DNA of 64,000 nucleotides from Clostridiales bacterium CCNA10 (GTDB lineage: Bacteria; Bacillota; Clostridia; Oscillospirales; Oscillospiraceae). The stretch spans positions 2,666,319 to 2,730,318 of the forward strand of contig AP018533.1 of assembly GCA_003573975.1 (NCBI GenBank), written 5' to 3'. The notes below the pieces were generated by a model that saw only the letters and a list, made by a program, of their open reading frames with translations, searched no databases and was not told the DNA's origin. Both the position numbers and the translations under genes were made by a program. Positions 16,196-24,186 of this stretch are shown here, piece after piece. Each line of letters begins with the position of its first letter. Positions within the stretch are counted from its first letter, which is position 1.

Positions 16196-17548
16196 TTAGA
16201 AGATACCCTGAGCCATCATGGCGTCGGCGACCTTCTGGAAGCCAACGATGTTGGCACCAGCAACCAGGTCGTAGCCCAGGCCATAGCGCTCGGCAACCTC
16301 GACGGAGGAATGATAGATGTTCTTCATGATGCCCTTCAGCTTGGCATCGACTTCCTCGGCAGTCCAGTACAGGCGCTCAGCGTTCTGAGCCATCTCCAGC
16401 TCGGAGACGGACACGCCGCCGGCGTTAACAGCCTTGGAGGGAGCCACAACCATGTGCTTCTGCTCCTTCAGGAACTCCAGAGCATCGTTGGTGGTGGGCA
16501 TATTGGCGACCTCGATGTAGTACTTCACGCCGGACTCAGCGATCTTCTTGGCCCAGTCCATGTTGACGTCGTTCTGAGTGGCAGCGGGCATATAGATGTC
16601 CACGTCCTTGACGCCCCAGCACTTGGTGTTGGGCACGAACTCGCAGTCAAAGCGCTCAGCATAGGGCTGGCAGTGCATGGGATCCTTGGCGCGCATCTCG
16701 AGGATGTAGTTCAGCTTCTCGTCGGTGCTCACGCCGTCGGGATCGTGGATGTAGCCGTCGGGGCCGGCAAAGTAGGTGACCTTGGCGCCCAGCTCAGCGG
16801 CCTTCTTCATGATGCCCCAGCCCACGTTGCCGTAGCCGGACATGGCGATGCGCTTACCCTCGATGGACTCGCCGTCGTGGGCCAGAGCCTCAACCAGATA
16901 GTACACGGCGCCGAAGCCAGTGGCCTCAGGACGCATGATGGAGCCGCCGGTGGTAACAGCCTTGCCGGACAGAGCGCCGAACTCGGCAGCGCCCACGATG
17001 CGGCGGTACTGGCCGTACATATAGCCGATCTCACGGCCGCCGCAGCCCAGGTCGCCGGCGGGGCAGTCGATGTCCTGACCAATGTGGCGATACAGCTCGG
17101 TGATGAAGGCCTGGCAGAAACGCATGACCTCGGCGTCGCTCTTGCCGCGAGGATCGAAGTCAGAGCCGCCCTTGGCGCCGCCGATGGGCAGACCAGTCAT
17201 GGCGTCCTTAAAGACCTGCTCAAAGCCCAGGAACTTGACGATGGAGAGGTTCACGGAAGGATCAAAGCGGATGCCTCCCTTATAGGGGCCGAGGGCCGCG
17301 TTGTACTGAACGCGGTAGCCGCGGTTGACGTGCCAAACATGGTTGTCGTCCTCCCAAGTGACGCGGAACTCGATCACGCGCTCGGGCTCGACCATACGCT
17401 CCAGAAGAGCGGCCTTCTCATACTCAGGATGGGCGGCGATCACGGGCTCCAGAGAGCTCAGGACCTCCTCGACAGTCTGCAGGAACTCAGGCTCGTTGGC
17501 ATTCTTGGCCTTGGTCTCAGCCAGAACTCTCTCGATGTACTGATTCAT
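16196..17548 (-). CDS. gdhA: Glutamate dehydrogenase, NADP-type
   Basis: A 450-residue hexameric-type enzyme interconverting 2-oxoglutarate + ammonia and glutamate. Diagnostic segments are YKGGIRFDPSVNLS (substrate lysine), GLPIGGAKGGSDFDPRGKS, DCPAGDLGCGGREIGYMYGQ with the catalytic aspartate, and the Rossmann motif SGYGNVGWG. The length and sequence resemble the assimilatory NADPH-dependent class, though coenzyme choice is inferred. It has its own promoter and terminator. It supplies glutamate, the main amino donor, in an ammonia-rich gut. Confidence 0.95.
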   Translation of the reverse strand: MNQYIERVLAETKAKNANEPEFLQTVEEVLSSLEPVIAAHPEYEKAALLERMVEPERVIEFRVTWEDDNHVWHVNRGYRVQYNAALGPYKGGIRFDPSVNLSIVKFLGFEQVFKDAMTGLPIGGAKGGSDFDPRGKSDAEVMRFCQAFITELYRHIGQDIDCPAGDLGCGGREIGYMYGQYRRIVGAAEFGALSGKAVTTGGSIMRPEATGFGAVYYLVEALAHDGESIEGKRIAMSGYGNVGWGIMKKAAELGAKVTYFAGPDGYIHDPDGVSTDEKLNYILEMRAKDPMHCQPYAERFDCEFVPNTKCWGVKDVDIYMPAATQNDVNMDWAKKIAESGVKYYIEVANMPTTNDALEFLKEQKHMVVAPSKAVNAGGVSVSELEMAQNAERLYWTAEEVDAKLKGIMKNIYHSSVEVAERYGLGYDLVAGANIVGFQKVADAMMAQGIF

Positions 17549-17675
17549 GATGACATTCCTCCTACGTTATATTTTTGTGGCGATTTGTTGAAAAACTGAC
17601 AGAACTCCTTCACTTTTCGCCTTTGGACAGGTGTTTCGGAGAAAAAAGGAACTCTATCGCTCGTCCCTATGTACA

Positions 17676-17703
17676 AGTATACCATAAAGGCTTCGGATGT
17701 AAA
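17676..17703 (-). promoter_or_regulatory. gdhA promoter
   Basis: On the minus strand, TTTACA (17698-17703), a 16-bp spacer and TATACT (17676-17681). It gives a leader of about 120 nt. The rest of the 320-bp gap to 17872 is AT-rich and holds no gene. Confidence 0.65.
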
Positions 17704-17802
17704 GCAAATTTTTTGTGGGTGTTACCACAACGAAATAACTGTGGGTTCTTTTCAATTTTGGTTTTTTTCATAGAAAATCCGCTCTTCTCCTGTCTAAACG
17801 GC

Positions 17803-17842
17803 CAAAAAATGGCTGGATTCCAAAACAGAAATCCAGCCATTC
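17803..17842 (-). terminator. Terminator of the GNAT gene
   Basis: The inverted repeat AATGGCTGGATT / AATCCAGCCATT is followed on the minus strand by TTTTTTGG. Confidence 0.75.
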
Positions 17843-17872
17843 ACAATTATTATGCAGGAATGATGTCGGTTT

Positions 17873-18730
17873 TCAGTCAAATGCGAGCCCCAAATAGGCG
17901 GTGGAGTCCCAGTCCCAGGACCGCTCCAGCTCCGGGTCCAGCCACTTGAGCATCCCGAAGGGGTGGGAGCCCCCGGGGGTGCGCCAGGCAAAGGACCACC
18001 GGGGCAGCAGGCCGGGGAGGCGTTCCAGCACCCAGTCCAGATCCTCCGGCGGGCACAGCAGCTCCTTCACCAGCAGCCCACCACATTCCATCCCCTCGGC
18101 GCAGAGGGCGGCCCGTCCGTGGGGTGTCCGCAGGGCATACAATCCGCCACCGGGGGCCAGTGCGCAGGCCCCCGCCTGATAGGCCAGGGCCTCCTGGGGC
18201 AGGTCGATGTGGGCCGTCCCGGCCAGGAGCCCCTCCCGCAGGTCCCGGTACTCCTCTGGCGTCAAACGCTTCAGGACCGCAGACACCGTGCGTATGCCAT
18301 GGCCTTCCCGGGGGGCAGAAAACTGTCCATCCACAAAGCACTCCCGGAACCCATTCCACCCAAAAAAGCGGTGGAGGGAGGGCTCCGCCGGGACGGTGGT
18401 CACCGCCGGAATGTCCCACTCCCGGAAGATGCGGTCCGCGCCGGCCAGCAGCTGCCCTGCCAGCCCCCGGCCCCGGGCCTCCGGGTGGGTGGCCACCGCG
18501 TACAGGTAGGCGGCCCGGTACCTCCCCTGCCCCGGTACCGCAAAGGTGGTTTCAAACCAGGCAGTCATGGCCTGGACCACGCCGTCCTCCTCCAGCAGGA
18601 GCACCCGCTCCGGTTGATAATAGGCGTTGTAGAAGTTGTCCACATAGGCCCCGTCATCCCCGAAGGCCAACTGCCACAGTTCCCGCTGCCGGGGTATGTC
18701 CTCCGGCCGGGATATTCTGATCTGGATCAT
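17873..18730 (-). CDS. GNAT-family N-acetyltransferase with Eis-like extension
   Basis: A 285-residue protein. The N-terminal GNAT domain (about 1-135) carries the acetyl-CoA loop ATHPEARGRGLAGQLL. A second, larger domain follows, as in Eis-type acetyltransferases, which are about 400 residues, so this is a shorter relative. It is expected to transfer an acetyl group to an amine, possibly an aminoglycoside-like or lysine substrate; none can be named. It is monocistronic. Confidence 0.82.
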   Translation of the reverse strand: MIQIRISRPEDIPRQRELWQLAFGDDGAYVDNFYNAYYQPERVLLLEEDGVVQAMTAWFETTFAVPGQGRYRAAYLYAVATHPEARGRGLAGQLLAGADRIFREWDIPAVTTVPAEPSLHRFFGWNGFRECFVDGQFSAPREGHGIRTVSAVLKRLTPEEYRDLREGLLAGTAHIDLPQEALAYQAGACALAPGGGLYALRTPHGRAALCAEGMECGGLLVKELLCPPEDLDWVLERLPGLLPRWSFAWRTPGGSHPFGMLKWLDPELERSWDWDSTAYLGLAFD

Positions 18731-18772
18731 CGCTTAGTCCCCCTCTCTCCCTGGATCTCATAGGAAATGACA

Positions 18773-18803
18773 GGACAAAAGGCGGCTGGGCCGCCTTTTG
18801 TCC
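18773..18803. terminator. Bidirectional terminator
   Basis: A perfect 14-bp inverted repeat (GGACAAAAGGCGGC / GCCGCCTTTTGTCC, 3-nt loop) lies downstream of the PspC-domain gene. Confidence 0.75.
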
Positions 18804-18830
18804 TGCCCGTTCGAAGCATCTTCCGCGGTC

Positions 18831-19046
18831 TCAGCAGCCGGGATACACGCTGCTTTTTGTTGGGATCACGACCGCTGCGATAATATAGAGGATCAGGCCG
18901 CCAAAGAGGGCGCTGAACAGGCTGAGGGCCGCCCAGCCCAAACGGACCAGGGTGGGATCGATGTCAAAATATTCCGCGATCCCGCCGCACACACCGCAGA
19001 CCATCTTAAACTGGCCCTCCGTTCGGTACAGTCTCTTTTTGTCCAT
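18831..19046 (-). CDS. Small PspC-domain membrane protein
   Basis: A 71-residue protein. ATG 19046 (MDKKRLYRTEGQ) is chosen because AAGGAG precedes it. The motif CGVCGGIAEYFDIDPTLVR followed by one hydrophobic helix (FGGLILYIIAAVVIP) is the PspC signature. PspC proteins sense or buffer membrane stress in the phage-shock system; no pspA homolog is in view. It may be cotranscribed with the upstream membrane protein at 19153-19752. Confidence 0.88.
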   Translation of the reverse strand: MDKKRLYRTEGQFKMVCGVCGGIAEYFDIDPTLVRLGWAALSLFSALFGGLILYIIAAVVIPTKSSVYPGC

Positions 19047-19152
19047 AGCTGACACACTCCTTTTCCCAGCCTTTCCGCTGGGCAAACTATTTGAACAGAA
19101 TCATCATAGCGCAAAGGGAGTAAAAAAATCATAGGAAAAGAATTAAAAGTTT

Positions 19153-19752
19153 CTAAAATTTCTCCTGTCGTTCCCCAGCTGTGAGCCAGATCCGCCGGGT
19201 CAGCAGGGCTGCCGTAAGGGTGAAGAACACCTCCAGTGCAGAGGACACCATCCCCGCCAGCAGGAACAGCAGGCCGGAGCCCCCCGCGATCAGCCCCCAG
19301 CGGACCAGCAGGGGGCGTCGCTCCGGCCCCCGCCGGTACAGGAACAGCAGCACCAGCAGCAGGGCCAGCATCAGCAGCACACAGGCTCCGGCCGCCAGCA
19401 CCACATGGAGAGAGGCAAACCCCGGAAAATCGTCCGGCAGATAGGGGATCGCCAGGGCATAGCCCAGGGCCAGACAGGCCAGCAGGGTCAACAGGCAGAC
19501 CACAACACGCTGCCACAGCCGGGGCAGGATCAGCGCCAGCTTCGTGAGCATCACAGCAAAATATCCCCCCGCCAGCACTCCCCAGTAGACAAATCCCCAG
19601 TAGTGGTCCTCTCCGGTGACGGCGATCACCGAAAAATTGGTGCCGAACCACTCCACGCTCCCGGCAAACAGCAGCGTATAGGCGGGGATCAAAAAGCAGG
19701 CGAACAGATCCAGCCAAAAGCTCCGCCGCCGGTGGAACCGGGCGGGCCTCAC
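19153..19752 (-). CDS. Polytopic membrane protein of unknown function
   Basis: A 199-residue protein with about six hydrophobic helices (DLFACFLIPAYTLLFAG, VVVCLLTLLACLALGYALAI, VLLMLALLLVLLFLYRRG). The GTG start at 19752 overlaps the stop of the DEAD-box helicase (GTGA), so it is translationally coupled to the helicase gene. I do not recognise the family. The coupling with an RNA helicase is probably positional rather than functional. Confidence 0.75.
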   Translation of the reverse strand: MRPARFHRRRSFWLDLFACFLIPAYTLLFAGSVEWFGTNFSVIAVTGEDHYWGFVYWGVLAGGYFAVMLTKLALILPRLWQRVVVCLLTLLACLALGYALAIPYLPDDFPGFASLHVVLAAGACVLLMLALLLVLLFLYRRGPERRPLLVRWGLIAGGSGLLFLLAGMVSSALEVFFTLTAALLTRRIWLTAGERQEKF

Positions 19753-20927
19753 TGCTTCTCCACGTCGGTCAGCTCCCCATGCGCATCCAGCTTCACGGTG
19801 CGGATCTCGTTGCCCGTATTTTTCCGGATGTCGTCCAGCCGGATGCCCTCGGTAATGCTTGACACCAGGGAGTAGGCCACCCCGTGGCGGCGGGCCCGGC
19901 CCGTACGGCCGATGCGGTGGATATAATACTCGTTCTCATCTGGAACGTCATAGTTGAACACTGCGTCCACATCATCAATGTCCAGCCCCCGGGCGGCCAC
20001 ATCGGTGGCGGCCAGCACCCGCAGCTTGCCCTCCCGGAACTTCTGGAGGGTCTTTTCCCGCACCCGCTGCTGGATGTCGCCGTGGATGGCCTCGCAGGAG
20101 ATGTTCCGCATCCGTAGCAGGCCGGAGAGGCGGTCGGTCATATTTTTTGTGTTGCAGAAGGCGATCACCCGGTCATAGCCCCCGATCTCCATCAGCCGGA
20201 CCATGGTGTCCACCTTCTCGTTCCGGTCCACATCCAGGCGGTACTGGGTGATGTCCGGCTTGTTCTGTTCGTCGGCCCGGACGGTGATCTCCACCGGGTC
20301 CCGCTGGTACACCCAGGAGATGTCCATGACCTCCCGGGAGATTGTGGCGGAAAACAGGCCCAGGTTGCGCCGCTGGGGCATCAGGTCCAGGATCCGGGTC
20401 ACGTCCCGGATAAAGCCCATATCCAGCATCCGGTCGGCCTCGTCCAGCACCACCGTCTCCACCTTGTCCAGGCGGAGGGTGCGGCGCTTCACATGGTCCA
20501 TCAGCCGCCCCGGTGTGGCCACCACGATCTGGGGCCGCTTCTTCAGCTGGGTGATCTGCTTGTCAATGGGCTGTCCGCCGTACAGGCAGACGGAGCGCAC
20601 CCCCTCTTTGAAGGCGCACAGGTCCCGCAGCTCGTCCCGGATCTGGATGGCCAGTTCCCGGGTGGGGGCCAGCACCAGCCCCAGCACATCGGTGGACTCC
20701 GGATCGATGTGCTCCACCATGGGGATGCCGAAGGCAAAGGTCTTTCCCGTCCCGGTGGGCGCCTTGGCGATCACATCCCGGTACTCCATAAAATAGGGGA
20801 TCGCGCCCCCCTGGACCGGGGTCGCCTGAACATACCCCTTCTTTTGAATGGCCTGCATCAGGGCCTGGGACAGGCCCAGGTCTGCATACCGCACTTCTTC
20901 GTTGACAAGCTCGCCGTTGATCTCCAT
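19749..20927 (-). CDS. DEAD-box RNA helicase
   Basis: A 392-residue ATP-dependent RNA helicase core without the long C-terminal RNA-binding tail of CshA/DeaD. ATG 20927 (MEINGELVNEEVR) has AGGAAGA just upstream; the open frame further upstream is not coding. Motifs in order: FADLGLS-like Q motif (here YADLGLSQALM), APTGTGKTFAF, PTRELAIQ, VATPGRLMDH, VLDEADRMLDMGF, LFSATI, TDVAARGLDIDDVD and HRIGRTGRARRHG. It likely remodels rRNA or mRNA structure, especially in the cold. The transcript has a leader of about 180 nt. Confidence 0.92.
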   Translation of the reverse strand: MEINGELVNEEVRYADLGLSQALMQAIQKKGYVQATPVQGGAIPYFMEYRDVIAKAPTGTGKTFAFGIPMVEHIDPESTDVLGLVLAPTRELAIQIRDELRDLCAFKEGVRSVCLYGGQPIDKQITQLKKRPQIVVATPGRLMDHVKRRTLRLDKVETVVLDEADRMLDMGFIRDVTRILDLMPQRRNLGLFSATISREVMDISWVYQRDPVEITVRADEQNKPDITQYRLDVDRNEKVDTMVRLMEIGGYDRVIAFCNTKNMTDRLSGLLRMRNISCEAIHGDIQQRVREKTLQKFREGKLRVLAATDVAARGLDIDDVDAVFNYDVPDENEYYIHRIGRTGRARRHGVAYSLVSSITEGIRLDDIRKNTGNEIRTVKLDAHGELTDVEKQ

Positions 20928-21115
20928 CGATGTTCTTCCTTTCATTCTGTTCTGTATCCGGCGTGATCCAAGGCCTTCCCAACCGACACAGAGATGTGAA
21001 GAACGCCGTTTCCCCGGCGCGGCCCCGAATCCGGCAGAGACCTTCCGGTCCCCGCCCGCTGCCTCCGCGCCTCCCTGTCCAGGGCGGCACGGGGCCACAT
21101 ATTTATACAGATTGC

Positions 21116-21144
21116 ATTATACTGGCTTTTCCCGCCTCTGTCCA
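21116..21144 (-). promoter_or_regulatory. Promoter of the DEAD-box helicase, long leader
   Basis: On the minus strand, TGGACA (21139-21144), a 17-bp spacer and a perfect TATAAT (21116-21121). It starts a GC-rich leader of about 180 nt before the helicase ATG; long leaders are common on cold-shock helicase genes. No gene is seen between 20928 and 21226. Confidence 0.65.
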
Positions 21145-21226
21145 CCATATTTTCCACATTTTCGTTCTCATTTGTGGAAAACCATGCCCCAGCTAAAGTT
21201 TTTCCTCCCGCCACCAAAAAAATAAG

Positions 21227-21255
21227 TTGCTAATTTTAAGGAAGTATAGTAAAAT
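21227..21255 (+). promoter_or_regulatory. SRP RNA promoter
   Basis: TTGCTA (21227-21232), a 17-bp spacer and TAAAAT (21250-21255), about 7 bp before the inferred 5' end of the SRP RNA. Confidence 0.6.
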
Positions 21256-21261
21256 ATATGC

Positions 21262-21588
21262 CAGTCTTGTTCCGGCTTCGGCGGGAAGCAAGGCCGCACT
21301 AGTTGGGGAGATAGCGGTGCCCTGTACCTGCAACCCGCTAAAGCAGGGATGAATCCCGGTCCCCGGACGTGCGATGTGTCGTCTGACCTGAATAAGCAGT
21401 GATGATAGGCCGGTCCCGCGCAACGCGGCTCCGTGAACCGTGTCAGGCGGGGAACCGAGCAGCACTAAGCGGCCCGCCGCGTGTGCCGCGGGGTTACTGT
21501 CCTTGAGCCGGCTGTTCAGGTAACGGGCATACCGCGCGCTTCAAAGGCCGGTGTGCGGCCTTGCCTTCCGCCGAAGCCCGTTTCTTTA
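21262..21588 (+). ncRNA. ffs: Signal recognition particle RNA, long Bacillus-type
   Basis: The 5' half carries CTAGTTGGGGAGATAGCGG and TGCCCTGTACCTGCAA, matching the Alu domain of B. subtilis scRNA. The S domain shows GTCAGG, GGGGAAC and GAGCAGCACTAAG, which are helix 8 elements that bind Ffh. The two ends pair over nearly 28 bp (21272-21299 with 21551-21579), longer than in Bacillus. The RNA scaffolds the SRP that targets nascent membrane proteins. Position just upstream of dnaX is common in Firmicutes. The exact ends are estimated from the pairing and promoter. Confidence 0.9.
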
Positions 21589-21657
21589 TCCCGGTCCCTT
21601 CCCGCCCGGCGGAGCGCCGATGGGAGCCGGGAGTTTTCTTTCGAGGTGAACGTGTCC

Positions 21658-23379
21658 ATGTATCAGGCCCTATACCGCAAGTGGCGGCCCCGCACCTTTG
21701 ACGACGTGGTGGGGCAGAGCCACATTACCGACACCCTCAAGCAGCAGGTGGCGGGGGACCGCCTCTCCCACGCCTACCTGTTCACCGGTACCCGGGGCAC
21801 CGGCAAGACCACCTGCGCCAAGATCCTGTCCCGGGCGGTGAACTGTCAGGCTCCTGTGGACGGCAACCCCTGCAACCAGTGCCCCGCCTGCCTGGGCATT
21901 GAAAACGGCTCCATTCTGGATGTACTGGAACTGGACGCCGCCTCCAACAACGGCGTGGACCAGGTCCGCGCCCTGCGGGACGAGGCGGTGTACACCCCCG
22001 CCGCCGTGCGGAAGCGGGTGTACATCGTGGACGAGGTCCATATGCTGTCCACCCCTGCCTTCAACGCCCTGCTGAAGATCCTGGAGGAGCCCCCCGCCCA
22101 CCTGATGTTCATTTTGGCCACCACCGAGCTGCACAAGGTCCCGGCCACCATCAAATCCCGGTGCCAGCAGTTTTCCTTCAAGCGGATCCTCCCTGGACAG
22201 ATCGCCCAGCGCCTGGGCTATGTGGCCCAGCAGGAGGGGATCGACCTGACCCGTGAGGGCGCCGCCCTGCTGGCCCGCCTGGCCGACGGCGGCCTGCGGG
22301 ACGCCCTCTCCCTTCTGGACCAGTGCGCCGGGGGAGGCAAGCGGGTGGATGAGCAGGACATTCTGGACATGCTGGGCCTGGCCGGCAATTTGGAGACCGC
22401 CAAGCTGATGGGTCTGATCGCCGGGCACGACACGGCGGGGGCCCTGGATACCCTGGCCCGCCTGTACGGGAACGGCAAGGATGTGGGCGCGGTGCTGGAG
22501 GAGTTATCCTCCCTGGCCCGGGACCTGCTGCTCCGCAAGACCGCGCCCCAGGGCGGGGCCGCCCTGCTCACCGGCGGCTATGACGAGGCGACCATGCGGA
22601 CTCTGGGGGAACAGCTCACCGCCCCCCGGCTCCTCCAGATGCTGAAGCTCCTCCAAAACGCCCTCCCTGATCTGGCCCGGAGCACCAACCGCCGCACCGA
22701 CGCGGAGCTGTGCCTGATCCGCCTCAGCGATGAGCGTCTGGACGATTCCTTTGCCGGGCTGGCCGCCCGGGTCGCCCGGCTGGAGGAACAGCTGGCCGGA
22801 GGCGCGCCCGTTCCAGCCCCCGTCCCGGCCCAAACCGCACCAGCCCCGGCGGCTCCCGCGCCCCAGGCCGTCTCTGTGTCTGACGCCCCGCCCTGGGAAG
22901 AGGAGCGTCCCCCCCTGCCCCCTGAGCCGGAGGAGGAACCCTCCTGGACAGCCCCGCAGCCGGAGCGCCCCGCGCCTCCGCCTGCCCCGGCCGCTCCGGA
23001 GGCGGCGGCGGAAAACTCCGCCTTCTGGCCCTCCTTCGTGGCCGGGCTGCGTGGAAAGGTGCCCCCCTCTGTCCTCCCCTATCTGAACAACTCCGCCAAG
23101 GTGGCGGGGGTGTGGAAGAACGGAGCCCTCACCCTCTGGGTGGACACGGAGTTCACCCGGGCTATGCTCAACAAGCCCGCTATCCTCCAGGCGCTGTCCC
23201 AGGCGGCCTCCACCTGTTTCGGCGTGCCGGAGGCCCGCGTGTCCGTAGTAGTGGGGCAGCCCCCTGCCTCCCAGAGCACTGCCCAGGAACCTGCGGCCCA
23301 GCCTCAGGCTGGCGTGAAGGATGCGCTGGACGAGCTGCTGGCCTTTGGCGCGCAGTTTGACAACATTAAAATTCAATAA
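21658..23379 (+). CDS. dnaX: DNA polymerase III subunits gamma/tau
   Basis: A 573-residue clamp-loader ATPase. ATG 21658 (MYQALYRKWRPRTFDDVVGQ) is the true start; the frame extends upstream into the SRP RNA without coding. Walker A is GTRGTGKTT, a zinc site CNQCPAC lies near residue 75, and DEVHMLS and ILEEPPAHLMFILATTE follow. Residues about 395-470 form a Pro/Ala/Glu linker leading to a C-terminal domain. It loads the beta clamp at replication forks. It is followed after 31 bp by ybaB. Confidence 0.96.
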   Translation: MYQALYRKWRPRTFDDVVGQSHITDTLKQQVAGDRLSHAYLFTGTRGTGKTTCAKILSRAVNCQAPVDGNPCNQCPACLGIENGSILDVLELDAASNNGVDQVRALRDEAVYTPAAVRKRVYIVDEVHMLSTPAFNALLKILEEPPAHLMFILATTELHKVPATIKSRCQQFSFKRILPGQIAQRLGYVAQQEGIDLTREGAALLARLADGGLRDALSLLDQCAGGGKRVDEQDILDMLGLAGNLETAKLMGLIAGHDTAGALDTLARLYGNGKDVGAVLEELSSLARDLLLRKTAPQGGAALLTGGYDEATMRTLGEQLTAPRLLQMLKLLQNALPDLARSTNRRTDAELCLIRLSDERLDDSFAGLAARVARLEEQLAGGAPVPAPVPAQTAPAPAAPAPQAVSVSDAPPWEEERPPLPPEPEEEPSWTAPQPERPAPPPAPAAPEAAAENSAFWPSFVAGLRGKVPPSVLPYLNNSAKVAGVWKNGALTLWVDTEFTRAMLNKPAILQALSQAASTCFGVPEARVSVVVGQPPASQSTAQEPAAQPQAGVKDALDELLAFGAQFDNIKIQ

Positions 23380-23410
23380 GATCCCCCAAGGATCGGAAGG
23401 AGAATCGACT

Positions 23411-23758
23411 ATGGCAAAAGGATTCGGAAGCCGCGGTATGGGCGGCATGGGCGGCGGCATGAATATGAACATGATCAAGCAGGCCCAGAAAATGCAGCAG
23501 GACATGATGCGGATGCAGCAGGAGCTGGAGGAAAAGACCTATGAGGCCAGTGCCGGCGGCGGCGTGGTCACCGCCACAGTCTCCGGCAAGCGGGAACTGA
23601 AGTCCCTGAAGATCGACCCCGACGCGGTGGACCCTGACGATGTGGAGATGCTGGAGGATCTCATCGTGGCCGCTGTCAACGAGGCCATGCGCGCCGCCGA
23701 GGGCGACGCCGCCTCCACCATGCAGAAGCTCACCGGCGGCCTTGGTCTCCCCTTCTGA
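23411..23758 (+). CDS. YbaB/EbfC nucleoid-associated protein
   Basis: A 115-residue protein. ATG 23411 follows AAGGAG. A Gly/Met-rich N-terminus (RGMGGMGGGMNMNM) leads into the YbaB fold (IKQAQKMQQDMMRMQQELEE, then GGGVVTATVSGKRELKSLKI). Homologs bind DNA as dimers and are usually coupled to dnaX and recR. Here ybaB is followed by terminator-like hairpins and recR is not adjacent. Confidence 0.93.
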   Translation: MAKGFGSRGMGGMGGGMNMNMIKQAQKMQQDMMRMQQELEEKTYEASAGGGVVTATVSGKRELKSLKIDPDAVDPDDVEMLEDLIVAAVNEAMRAAEGDAASTMQKLTGGLGLPF

Positions 23759-24020
23759 CCTACTTTTTCTTGAAAGAAAAAGTAGGCAAAAAGAACTTTA
23801 TATTGCTGGTTCCGAAGGCCGCGGCGCTCGCATGGCCTTCTGCAGCTCCGGAACTTTTCTGCCGCCCAGGGCCCTCATCCTTGGGCGGCTTTTTCTCGCG
23901 CCCCAGGCAAAAGAACTTGACGCCGCCGGTTTCGGAAGCTGCGGTGGTCACATAGCCATCTCCGGTCCCGGAACTTTTCCGCCGCTCTGGTATTCTCTGA
24001 TACCGGGGCGGATTTTTCTG
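23759..24020. repeat. Three tandem hairpins and a 120-bp imperfect direct repeat
   Basis: The ybaB stop runs into CCTACTTTTTC / GAAAAAGTAGG (23759-23786). Two related units of about 115-120 bp follow (start 23784 and 23905). Both read approximately aggcaaaagaactt, then ggtttcggaag, then ccggaacttttcc, and end in a GC hairpin (GCCGCCCAGGG / CTTGGGCGGC; CCGCTCTGGTAT / ATACCGGGGCGG) followed by TTTTTCT. The array probably terminates dnaX-ybaB transcription and is a diverged tandem duplication. No gene is seen up to 24186. Confidence 0.6.
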
Positions 24021-24070
24021 TCTGATACGGAACACAAACATTAAGAAATGATAAAAATTTTGGTTCTGTT

Positions 24071-24099
24071 TTGACTTTTGTCACAAAGCAAGGTACAAT
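24071..24099 (+). promoter_or_regulatory. Promoter of the S-layer-homology gene
   Basis: TTGACT (24071-24076), a 17-bp spacer and TACAAT (24094-24099), about 88 bp ahead of the start codon. Confidence 0.65.
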
Positions 24100-24186
24100 T
24101 AAACATACTCCAGCTGGCAGGGCTTCTCTGGCTTCCGTCAGCTCGGCCCATCATCATCTGTGTTCATAAAAGGAGGAGATTTTAAT

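Noticed and set aside
21481-21657. Upstream extension of the dnaX frame
   Set aside because: It lies within the SRP RNA; MYQALYRKWRPRTF at 21658 is the normal N-terminus.
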